This document shows positions 8,372 through 15,547 of a stretch of 50,892 bases of DNA, piece after piece. The notes beneath the pieces are model-generated. The model had not been told where the DNA came from, searched no databases, and saw only the letters and a program-made list of their open reading frames with translations. The stretch covers positions 1-50,892 of the forward strand of contig DATAEK010000115.1 in assembly GCA_036258055.1 (NCBI GenBank), given 5' to 3'. The position numbers and the translations under genes are program-made. The DNA comes from DATAEK01 sp036258055 (lineage in GTDB: Bacteria; Acidobacteriota; Vicinamibacteria; Vicinamibacterales; 2-12-FULL-66-21). Position 1 is the first letter of the stretch. Each line of letters begins with the position of its first letter.

Positions 8372-9433
8372 ATGATCAGCTGGGTTGTGGGAATCGTGCT
8401 GACGGCGCTGACGCTGCAACCGTCAGCAGCGCTGCAGCCGACGCAGGGCGACTATGTCATCCAGAACTTCAAGTTCGCGTCGGGCGAGACGTTGCCGGAG
8501 CTGAAGATCCACTACCGGACCCTCGGCACGCCGAAGACCGACGCGCGGGGCGTCGTCACCAACGCGGTGCTGGTCATGCACGGCACGGGCGGCACCGGCG
8601 CGCAGTTCGTCGGCCGCAACTTCGCGGGCGAGCTGTTCGGACCCGGACAGCTCCTCGACACCGCGCAGTACTTCATCATCCTGCCCGACGACATCGGTCA
8701 CGGCCAGTCGAGCAAGCCGAGCGACGGGCTGCGCGCGAAGTTCCCCCGCTACGGCTACCGCGACATGATCGAGGCCGAGTACCGCCTGGTCACCGACGGC
8801 CTGCACGTCAACCACCTCCGCCTGGTGATGGGGACGTCGATGGGCGGCATGCACACGTGGCTGTGGGGCGAGACCTACCCCGACTTCATGGACGCACTGA
8901 TGCCGCTCGCCAGCCTGCCGACCCAGATCTCCGGCCGCAACCGGGTGTGGCGCCGTGTCGCGATCGACGCGATCCGTCACGATCCGGAATGGAAGAACGG
9001 CGACTACACGACCCAGCCGCAGAGCCTGCGGACCGCGGCGCAGATGTTGTGGCTGGTGGGCAGCAATCCGATCCTGCGGCAGAAGGACGCCCCGTCGCTC
9101 GCCGACGCGGATCGGGTGATCGATCAGTACGTCGCCAACTACGTCAAGACCGGAGACGCGAACAACATCCTTTACGCGCTCGAATCGTCGCACGACTACG
9201 ACCCGGGCCCTGCGCTCGAGCGCATCAAGGCGCCGCTTCTCGCCGTCAACTCCGCCGACGACATCGTCAACCCGCCGGAGCTGGGGATTCTCGAGAAGGA
9301 GATCAAGCGCGTGCCGCGGGGAAAGGCCGTGGTCATCCCGCTGAGCGACAAGACCGCGGGTCATGGCACGCACACGCTGGCCGCGGTGTGGAGGGACTAT
9401 CTGGCCGACCTGCTCGAGCAGTCGGCGAAGTGA
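8372..9433 (+). CDS. Exported alpha/beta hydrolase, homoserine O-acetyltransferase (MetX)-like
   Basis: The 353-residue protein has a cleavable-looking signal peptide (first about 21 residues), unlike cytosolic MetX. The fold and order match the MetX-like alpha/beta hydrolases: VLVMHGTGGTG, then LPDDIGHGQSSKP, then the nucleophile elbow GTSMGG with Ser156. An aspartate follows in NSADDIVNPPE (Asp296 or 297), and a histidine in HGTHTLAAVW (His334). The catalytic triad looks complete. In this family the activity can be acyl transfer to homoserine or serine, or simple hydrolysis. Export and the lack of methionine genes nearby favour a hydrolase. A gaggag ribosome site precedes the ATG directly after the 9-bp repeat array. 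Confidence 0.85.
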   Translation: MISWVVGIVLTALTLQPSAALQPTQGDYVIQNFKFASGETLPELKIHYRTLGTPKTDARGVVTNAVLVMHGTGGTGAQFVGRNFAGELFGPGQLLDTAQYFIILPDDIGHGQSSKPSDGLRAKFPRYGYRDMIEAEYRLVTDGLHVNHLRLVMGTSMGGMHTWLWGETYPDFMDALMPLASLPTQISGRNRVWRRVAIDAIRHDPEWKNGDYTTQPQSLRTAAQMLWLVGSNPILRQKDAPSLADADRVIDQYVANYVKTGDANNILYALESSHDYDPGPALERIKAPLLAVNSADDIVNPPELGILEKEIKRVPRGKAVVIPLSDKTAGHGTHTLAAVWRDYLADLLEQSAK

Positions 9434-9442
9434 CCGCGCCGA

Positions 9443-10387
9443 TTACGGGACGCGTCGAACGTCGAGACGTTTCCTATCGGCGCTGGCGACGACGACGATG
9501 AGCCCGTCCTTTCCGACGGCGCCGCCGATGATGTCGACTGCCTTCTGTGTCGATTGGAACTGACGGGAACGAACGTCCCATATCTTCAATGTCGTCGGCG
9601 CGAGCGTGAATTCATCGACCGACAACACCGCGAAGGTGTGGCCATCAGGCAGCCGGGCCAGCTGAGAGATCAGATCGGGTTCCTCGGCGGAGCGACCAAC
9701 GACCTTTCCCGAGCTCACATCGAAGACGGTCAGCGACCGATCGACGCCCGCGGCCAGCACCTGCGTGCCGTCGGCGGTGAAGGCGACGGCAAACGGCGCA
9801 AGCAGGCCGAAGTCGATCTCGCGCACCAGCCTGCCGGCGCGGTCGTAGACGCGCACGCGCGTGTCCTCGTCTGCCGTTGCGACGCGTGTGGAGTCCGCGG
9901 AAAAGGCCACACCGACTGATGCACCCAGTCGCGGCTGCAACAGCGCGCTGCGGCTCCCCTTTTCCACATTCCACAGCTGCGCCGGCCCGTCGTCGGGGCA
10001 CAACACGAGCAGCGAGCCGTCAGGCGAGAAGGCGATCACGTTGATCAGCCGGCGCGTGACCGTGAGCCGGCGAGTGATGCCGCGGGTGCGCGCGTCGATC
10101 AGCAGCACGACACCGCTGTCTGATCCGGCCGCGATCCATCGTCCGTCAGGCGAGCACGCAAGCGTCGAGATGGGCTCCCCGGCTGCGATCGTGCCGGCCA
10201 GGGTTCCGGCGGTCGCCGACCACACGTACACGTTCCGATCCTCGGAAGCGCCCACGATCGACTCGTCACCGCAGGGGGTCGCAACCTTGATTGCCGCGGG
10301 TGCCACGATTGTCGTTCCGGGATTTGCGAGGCGTGGCAGTGGCATCGAAACGACCAGCGCGAGCGCAAAGGAGGCAAGCAGCGTCAT
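9443..10387 (-). CDS. Exported WD40-repeat beta-propeller protein
   Basis: The 314-residue product starts with a signal peptide (MTLLASFALALVVSMPLP) and continues as WD40-type blades. Examples are STLACSPDGRWIAAGSDSG, VIAFSPDGSLLVLCPDD, VAFSADSTRVATADEDTRV and AVAFTADGTQVLAAGVD. About seven blades would make one propeller. The ATG at 10387 overlaps the stop of the dioxygenase gene in a TGATG junction, a strong sign of translational coupling. The frame is open 62 codons further upstream, but that part overlaps the dioxygenase gene. The role is unknown: it may scaffold or assist the exported dioxygenase, or be a periplasmic binding platform. Confidence 0.85.
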   Translation of the reverse strand: MTLLASFALALVVSMPLPRLANPGTTIVAPAAIKVATPCGDESIVGASEDRNVYVWSATAGTLAGTIAAGEPISTLACSPDGRWIAAGSDSGVVLLIDARTRGITRRLTVTRRLINVIAFSPDGSLLVLCPDDGPAQLWNVEKGSRSALLQPRLGASVGVAFSADSTRVATADEDTRVRVYDRAGRLVREIDFGLLAPFAVAFTADGTQVLAAGVDRSLTVFDVSSGKVVGRSAEEPDLISQLARLPDGHTFAVLSVDEFTLAPTTLKIWDVRSRQFQSTQKAVDIIGGAVGKDGLIVVVASADRKRLDVRRVP

Positions 10388-11010
10388 CACAGTCGACCCA
10401 GCACGAGCTCGAAGTTCACGAGGGCCGTGATCTGCTTCGGGTCTCCTTCGAGCGTGACCTGGCGCACCAGATCGCGGCTCCAGATGAGCGGATCGCGCGT
10501 GTAGTTCCTCTCGGGGTCGCCATCGAAGGCCGGGTCGGTCGCGAAGTAGAGCTGCGTCACCAGTGGCTGGCATCCGGGTGCAGTCACGAGATAGTGCACG
10601 TGCTGGCAGACACGCGCGGGATAGTGGCCCGGCATCACCGATGTGAACTCGTACTTCCCGTCCGGACCCGCCGTCAACGCCGAGCGAAAGCGGTATCCGC
10701 GCAGATCGTAGTGGCCGGCGTGGTCGGCGTGCCAGATCTCAATCGTGGCGTTTGGCAGGGCGTCGCCGCGGGTGTCGAAGACCTGACCCGTGACTCGCAA
10801 CGGCAGACCGGCATCGGCTGGCGTGGCAAGGCGGACTGAGTTCGGGGCATTCCTCTTGTAGAACGGTCCGAGCTCCGCCGGGGGCGTGACCGTCCGCTGG
10901 ACGCGTTCGCTTGCATCCCACGCTTCCGCGATTTGCCAGGGAAGCAGATCGCCGGCGCTCACAGCGCCGAGCACGATGGCTTTGGCCAACAGATCCCTGC
11001 GCGTCAGCAT
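10387..11010 (-). CDS. Intradiol ring-cleavage dioxygenase-like protein, probably Tat-exported
   Basis: The 207-residue product resembles protocatechuate 3,4-dioxygenase-type enzymes, which open catechol rings using non-haem Fe(III). All four family iron ligands can be placed: Tyr101 (EIWHADHAGHY), Tyr130 (VMPGHYP), His137 and His139 (QHVHY). The N-terminus TRRDLLAKAIVLGAVSA resembles a twin-arginine signal, expected for a metalloprotein folded before export. It is shorter than classical catechol dioxygenases and lacks their linker domain. A taggaga site lies nine bases before the ATG. It is translationally coupled to a WD40 protein gene. The natural substrate (lignin-derived catechols, or another phenol) cannot be told. 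Confidence 0.85.
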   Translation of the reverse strand: MLTRRDLLAKAIVLGAVSAGDLLPWQIAEAWDASERVQRTVTPPAELGPFYKRNAPNSVRLATPADAGLPLRVTGQVFDTRGDALPNATIEIWHADHAGHYDLRGYRFRSALTAGPDGKYEFTSVMPGHYPARVCQHVHYLVTAPGCQPLVTQLYFATDPAFDGDPERNYTRDPLIWSRDLVRQVTLEGDPKQITALVNFELVLGRL

Positions 11011-11045
11011 CGCGGGACTCTCCTACAGGGTAGAATGGCAGCGGT

Positions 11046-11065
11046 GCGCGTAGAAGTATACGCGC
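11046..11065 (-). promoter_or_regulatory. Dyad overlapping a possible -10 element upstream of the dioxygenase gene
   Basis: GCGCGTA (11046-11052) and TACGCGC (11059-11065) form a 7-bp inverted repeat. On the minus strand the TATACT between and inside the arms resembles a -10 hexamer, about 45 bases before the ATG at 11010. No good -35 is seen. A repressor site is possible. Confidence 0.3.
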
Positions 11066-11165
11066 AACGGTGCATCAACACCCTTCGACGCGCAGCACCG
11101 GCGCACGCAAGCGTCCCTCAGTCAGATCCTCGAGTGACGACCTCCGCAGGACGTCATAGCGCCTT

Positions 11166-14048
11166 TCACTTCTTCAAAGCCGCAGGCCAATTGAGCACGA
11201 TTGTCACCGGCATAGACCGTGCGTCGTCGGTCGCACTGCTGATCAGAAAGCGTTGTCCGTCGGGAGCCGGGGCATAGTGGTGTGCTACCGCCTGGATCTC
11301 CATCCACTTGATGCGAGTGGCGAACAACGATTTCGGCGGACTGACTTCCAGGGTTATCTGGTTGCTCTTTACGCCCACCGCCATGAACGTCTGATTGGGC
11401 GCCATGTAGAAGAGCTCTTTGCCGTCACGTCGCCACTGCGGCTCGAAGCCGCCCTGCGTCGAAACTTGGCGCTTGAAGCCTGTCGCAGGAAAGGATTCGA
11501 CGTACACCTCGTAGGTGCCTGTCTCGTTCGAGATGTACGCCAGCCACCGTCCGTCGGGCGAGAGCGTGCCGTAATGCTCATCGGCTTCGGTGCGGACAAG
11601 CGGATACGGCTCAGGCCTGCCGACCAGGGGCAGAGCCCAGATGTCTCCGCCGGTCTGCGGATCGGTGCTGTCGTAGATGAGGAGACTTCCGTCGCTGGAC
11701 CACCCCGAAGGGGTTTTCGGCAAGTTCGTCTTGAGAAGAAGCTTCTCGGTCCCAGCGCTGTTCGCGTTCAGCTCGTACAACTGAGGCGGTGGCTCGCGAA
11801 GAGAGCCGAACACGATGCGGGTGCCGTCGGGCGACCAGAGCGGAAATATGTCGTGAGACGGGTGGAACGTCAGCCTGGAAGGGATGCCACGGGCAAAATC
11901 AAGGCGCCACAGATCGAACGTCCTGTTGCGGGGTTCGGCCTGATCGTAGACGACGCTCGTGGCCTCGGGCGACAACGACACGCTGTTGAAGACACCCTTC
12001 GGCCCAGGATTCCCGATTCGCCGGCCGGCTCTATCAACCCACACGAGCTCTGACTCACCGACGGCGCCCGCGAAGAACACGAGCGTACCGGAGTCCGATA
12101 CCGAAAACAGCCCTTGGTTCGTCACTGGATTGAGTCCCACCGCGTTGGCGACCGCTACGGGATTCCCGCGCACTTCCAGAGTTGTTTCGTCGAACGCTTG
12201 CGCCAGCAGCGCCCCTTCCCGCCAAAAGAGGAGATATCCCGGTGCATGAACCGCACGTGATCGCGCAGTGACCAGCCGCCTCGCCGTACTCGAATCGAGC
12301 GAGGCGACAAACACGCCAGCGTTCTCGGGCTGAGTGGGCGCCGGACTGAAGAACAGAAAATGCCGGCCGTCGGGGAGGAATGAAGGGAACCAAGGGAACG
12401 AACCTCCTCCAGCGTCGATTCGAACCGGCACCGGGTCGCCGCCCGCCGCGGAAATGCGGTACAAACCAGTACCAGGACGTGGCGCGAACAGAATTACGTC
12501 GTCGCGGTTCCAGGTACCGCCTCGCGCGCCGCCGGCGTCGGCGAGCGTTCTGATTTGTCCCGTCTGTATGTCAACCGTCTTGAGCTTGCCTTGTCCAAAG
12601 AATCCGACCAATTGGCTATTCGATGACCAGAAAGGCAACGAGGCGCCGTCGGTGTGTGCCAACGGCTGTGCCGGACTAGCCACGTCGAGCGCAAGCGTGT
12701 AGAGCAGTTGCTTCCCGGTGGCGTCGTGTCCGACGAACAGCAGTCGGCGGCCGTCCGGCGAGATGACCGGGGCTTCATCCGTTTCGAAGGACACACTGGG
12801 AGGGGGCAACGCGGACGACACATGCGTCCGCATGTCCGGGGTCGGGCGTCGCAGACTCCAGGCCCCGACCACCACCAGCGCGAGCCCCGCCATTCCCGCG
12901 ATCGTCCAAGCGAGATGCTCACGGCGTCGGGTCTGGGTGACGCCTGTCGCTACAGTAACAGCCGATAGATGTGCAGCAATCCAGTCTAGCTGCAGCTGCA
13001 CGTCGTGGGCGCTTGCCCACCGGTCGTTGCGGTCTTTCGCCAAGCAGTGCTTAATCACCTGATCGAGAGCAGGTGGTGTCAGTGGCTGGAGCGCCGCGAC
13101 CGCAGGAGGGTGGGACGACAGGATCGCGGAGATAACGCTCGCTTGACTCGTCCCCTCGAACGCTTTCCTGCCCGCGATCATCTCATAGAGGACCGCGCCA
13201 AACGCGAAGATGTCGGCTCGAACGTCCACCTCGTTTCCTTCGAGCTGTTCGGGCGCCATGTACGGCAACGTCCCTGCGATGAGGCCTGGGGCTGTCTGGC
13301 TGCTGGGGAGTGAACCGCTCGCCGGCGACAGGGCGGACCTGGTGGGTGCACGGAGCTGCGCGAGGCCGAAATCGAGCAGCTTCGCGCCGCCCGCGGTGAG
13401 CATCACATTGCTCGGCTTTAGGTCGCGATGAACGATACCCTGTGCGTGCGCAGCGGCGAGCGCTTCGGCGATCTCGACGGCCGTGCATAGCGCCTGGGTG
13501 AGCGGCATCGGCCCTTTGCGCAGCCGCGCCGCCAGCGTTTCGCCTTCGAGATACTCCATGACGAGGAAGTCGACCCCGTCCTGGTGGCCCATCTCATGCA
13601 GCGAACAGATGCGCGGATGCGACAGTCGCGCGATGGCGCGGGCCTCGTACGCGAAGCGCGCCCGGCTACGTGGATCGCTTGCGGCGTCACACGACAGCAC
13701 CTTGATGGCGACGTGGCGATCGAGTCGGGTATCACGGGCCTTGTAGACTTCGCCCATCCCTCCTGCGCCGACAAACCCTTCGACGTCGAAAACCCCGAGG
13801 CGCATGCCGCGCGTCAAAGAAGGTGGGGCGGGACTGGATTGGCCAACGTTCGTCGCGCCCGTGCGAGCTGGACGGCCGGAAAGGAAGCCTTCGGCGTCAC
13901 CGTGTGCCGCCAGCAGCGACTCCACCTCCTGGCGCAGGTGCGCATCCTCGCCGCAGTGGTCGGAGAGAAACGCCGCGCGCTCGGCCTCCGGCCGTGCCAG
14001 GGCTGCGTCGAAGAGCGTGAAGATGTGTTCCCAACGGTCGGATGTCAT
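11166..14048 (-). CDS. Transmembrane Ser/Thr protein kinase with PD40/TolB-like propeller sensor
   Basis: The 960-residue PknB-type kinase begins with an acidobacterial N-terminal helical segment (WEHIFTLFDAALARP, then FLSDHCGEDAHLRQEVESLL). The kinase domain covers about residues 87-355. It has glycine loop VGAGGMGEVYKA, AIK lysine near 116, HRDLKPSN near 207-214 and DFG at 226-228, so it looks active. One membrane helix at about 375-395 leads to a large propeller with blades such as ISPDGRRLLFVGHD, SFLPDGRHFLFFSP and LSPDGRWLAYISNETG. The catalytic part would be cytoplasmic and the propeller periplasmic. I chose ATG 14048; a TTG seven codons upstream is possible. The ECF sigma gene ends 87 bases upstream on the same strand, so the two probably form an operon. 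Confidence 0.9.
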   Translation of the reverse strand: MTSDRWEHIFTLFDAALARPEAERAAFLSDHCGEDAHLRQEVESLLAAHGDAEGFLSGRPARTGATNVGQSSPAPPSLTRGMRLGVFDVEGFVGAGGMGEVYKARDTRLDRHVAIKVLSCDAASDPRSRARFAYEARAIARLSHPRICSLHEMGHQDGVDFLVMEYLEGETLAARLRKGPMPLTQALCTAVEIAEALAAAHAQGIVHRDLKPSNVMLTAGGAKLLDFGLAQLRAPTRSALSPASGSLPSSQTAPGLIAGTLPYMAPEQLEGNEVDVRADIFAFGAVLYEMIAGRKAFEGTSQASVISAILSSHPPAVAALQPLTPPALDQVIKHCLAKDRNDRWASAHDVQLQLDWIAAHLSAVTVATGVTQTRRREHLAWTIAGMAGLALVVVGAWSLRRPTPDMRTHVSSALPPPSVSFETDEAPVISPDGRRLLFVGHDATGKQLLYTLALDVASPAQPLAHTDGASLPFWSSNSQLVGFFGQGKLKTVDIQTGQIRTLADAGGARGGTWNRDDVILFAPRPGTGLYRISAAGGDPVPVRIDAGGGSFPWFPSFLPDGRHFLFFSPAPTQPENAGVFVASLDSSTARRLVTARSRAVHAPGYLLFWREGALLAQAFDETTLEVRGNPVAVANAVGLNPVTNQGLFSVSDSGTLVFFAGAVGESELVWVDRAGRRIGNPGPKGVFNSVSLSPEATSVVYDQAEPRNRTFDLWRLDFARGIPSRLTFHPSHDIFPLWSPDGTRIVFGSLREPPPQLYELNANSAGTEKLLLKTNLPKTPSGWSSDGSLLIYDSTDPQTGGDIWALPLVGRPEPYPLVRTEADEHYGTLSPDGRWLAYISNETGTYEVYVESFPATGFKRQVSTQGGFEPQWRRDGKELFYMAPNQTFMAVGVKSNQITLEVSPPKSLFATRIKWMEIQAVAHHYAPAPDGQRFLISSATDDARSMPVTIVLNWPAALKK

Positions 14049-14135
14049 TCGCGATCGTTCGTGCGGCAAGTGTTCTGCGTGTGAGGTTCGTCAGCCTGCG
14101 CGTTCACCGGCAAGCGCGATCTGACCGAATCGCGC

Positions 14136-14705
14136 TCATTGAACCGCTTTCCGCAACTCCCGGAACAGCCATGCCCGGGCGCGCGACCAGTCACGCTTGA
14201 CTGTTGCGGGAGACACACCGAGGCCTTCTGCGGCTTCCTCGACGGTTAGCCCTCCAAAGAACCTGAGCACGACTAAATCGCCGAGGCGGGAATCGATCGT
14301 CGCGAGCTTCGCGAGCGCAGCGTCCAGATCGAGCAAATCAACGTCCCGAGGCATCGTCCCGCCGAAATCGGCTGCCAGCGGCACCTTCCAGCCGGGGCCC
14401 CCCCGTTTGGCGGCGATATGCGCGCGCGCATGATCCACCAGAATCCGCCTCATCAAGCGCGCCGCAATCGCGAAGAACTGGGCGCGGTTGTGCCATCGCA
14501 CGCGGCGCAGGTCGACGAGACGCAGGTACGCCTCGTGGACGAGAGCGGTCGGTGCCAGCGAGTGGTCGGCCCGCTCCGCGCGCAATCGCCTGCGCGCAAC
14601 CCGACGCAGATCCTGGTACACAACGGCAATCAGCCGGCTGTCTGCGGCTCGATCCCCCTGCCCCCACGCCACGAGCAACCCCGTCACATCATCTTCGTGA
14701 GGCAC
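14136..14705 (-). CDS. ECF-type RNA polymerase sigma factor (TIGR02999-like)
   Basis: The 189-residue sigma factor directs RNA polymerase to a specific promoter set. Region 2 contains YQDLRRVARRRLRAERADHS, APTALVHEAYLRLVD and ARLMRRILVDHARA, the hallmark of the acidobacterial/planctomycetal family TIGR02999. Region 4 has a helix-turn-helix with GLTVEEAAEGLGVSPATVKR. The start is a GTG at 14705 (VPHEDDVTGLLVAWGQGD), where homology to the family begins, with aggaa about 11 bases upstream. The frame stays open well upstream, over the divergent secreted-protein gene, which I regard as accidental. No anti-sigma gene follows. The Ser/Thr kinase just downstream may control it, as in other kinase-linked ECF groups. 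Confidence 0.88.
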   Translation of the reverse strand: MPHEDDVTGLLVAWGQGDRAADSRLIAVVYQDLRRVARRRLRAERADHSLAPTALVHEAYLRLVDLRRVRWHNRAQFFAIAARLMRRILVDHARAHIAAKRGGPGWKVPLAADFGGTMPRDVDLLDLDAALAKLATIDSRLGDLVVLRFFGGLTVEEAAEGLGVSPATVKRDWSRARAWLFRELRKAVQ

Positions 14706-14789
14706 GCCACTCGTTCCTGATGACCTGATTCTACGTCCCCCTTGGACCGCGATCCGATGAGCCTTTTTTCGCGCCGCTTCCGCTTCTGC

Positions 14790-14824
14790 CAGGCGCACGG
14801 TACCGACGCCATGCAGGCGCACGG
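14790..14824. repeat. Direct repeat of 11 bp in the divergent promoter region
   Basis: CAGGCGCACGG occurs at 14790-14800 and again at 14814-14824, a 24-base period. It lies between the sigma-factor gene and the divergently transcribed secreted-protein gene. It may be a regulator site, but chance repetition in GC-rich DNA is possible. Confidence 0.3.
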
Positions 14825-14865
14825 GTCGCAGAGAACGCGGGGAAGCCCGCAAAGGAGAGTTGAAC

Positions 14866-15357
14866 ATGGATTCGAATATCCCGCGCTCGGTGCGGAATCT
14901 GGCCCTGCTTTCCGTCCTCGCCAGCACGATAGCGCTTACAACGGGACATGTTGCGACTGCAGCCAACTCGCGAGCGAGAGAGATCCAGGGTACGTGGGTT
15001 TTGCGGGTCAGCACACATGACTGCCAGACGGGTGCCCCGCTGACGAACTTTCAATCCCTCCTTGCCTTCGCGCAAGGAGGAACGCTCACGAACGTCACCA
15101 CGGGGTCCAGTCCTGCGCTGCGCAGTACTGGGCTCGGCACCTGGGAAAAGGCGGGCGATCACACGTTCACGGCCGTGACAGCGGCTTTCCTGTTCAGCCC
15201 CGCCGGCGTCTGGACGGCGACACAGAGAATCGCGAATACGTTTGAAATCGGTGATCCGGACGAGGTCACAGGAACGACTGACGTCCAGTTCTTCGACACG
15301 AACGGAAACCTGATCTCGACCGCCTGCGCAACTGTTCTCGGCCGTCGCCTGGACTGA
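14866..15357 (+). CDS. Small exported protein of unknown function
   Basis: The 163-residue product has a signal peptide (RNLALLSVLASTIALTTG, cleavage near ATAANS). A strand-rich mature domain starts IQGTWVLRVSTHDCQTGAPL and contains GTWEKAGDHTFTAVT and IANTFEIGDPDEVTG, a pattern like small lipocalin-like or eight-stranded barrels. Two cysteines (DCQTG, STACATV) could form a disulfide. aaaggag lies nine bases before the ATG. It is divergent from the ECF sigma/kinase operon and may be its target; that is only inference. Confidence 0.7.
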   Translation: MDSNIPRSVRNLALLSVLASTIALTTGHVATAANSRAREIQGTWVLRVSTHDCQTGAPLTNFQSLLAFAQGGTLTNVTTGSSPALRSTGLGTWEKAGDHTFTAVTAAFLFSPAGVWTATQRIANTFEIGDPDEVTGTTDVQFFDTNGNLISTACATVLGRRLD

Positions 15358-15547
15358 GGTTGACGAACGAAGACGATTGAAACCTGCGACGCGCGACGAT
15401 TTCGCCGAGACTATTCCTGTGTCGGCGGGATCGCGCGCGGGCGCGGATGTTTCGATTGATTGCACGAACCGAATCTCGAACTGCTGCCGGAACCAGTTGC
15501 ACCAGTATGCTGCAGCGCTCCTGGACGCTTCGAGGGCACGCGAGGTG

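Noticed and set aside
8372..9433. Methionine-pathway homoserine acetyltransferase
   Set aside because: The signal peptide and lack of methionine genes nearby do not fit a cytosolic biosynthetic enzyme.
8272..9501. Open frame of 409 codons starting in the 9-bp repeat with Val-Gly-Gln repeats
   Set aside because: It runs out of frame through the alpha/beta hydrolase gene, whose motifs are complete, and has no ribosome site.
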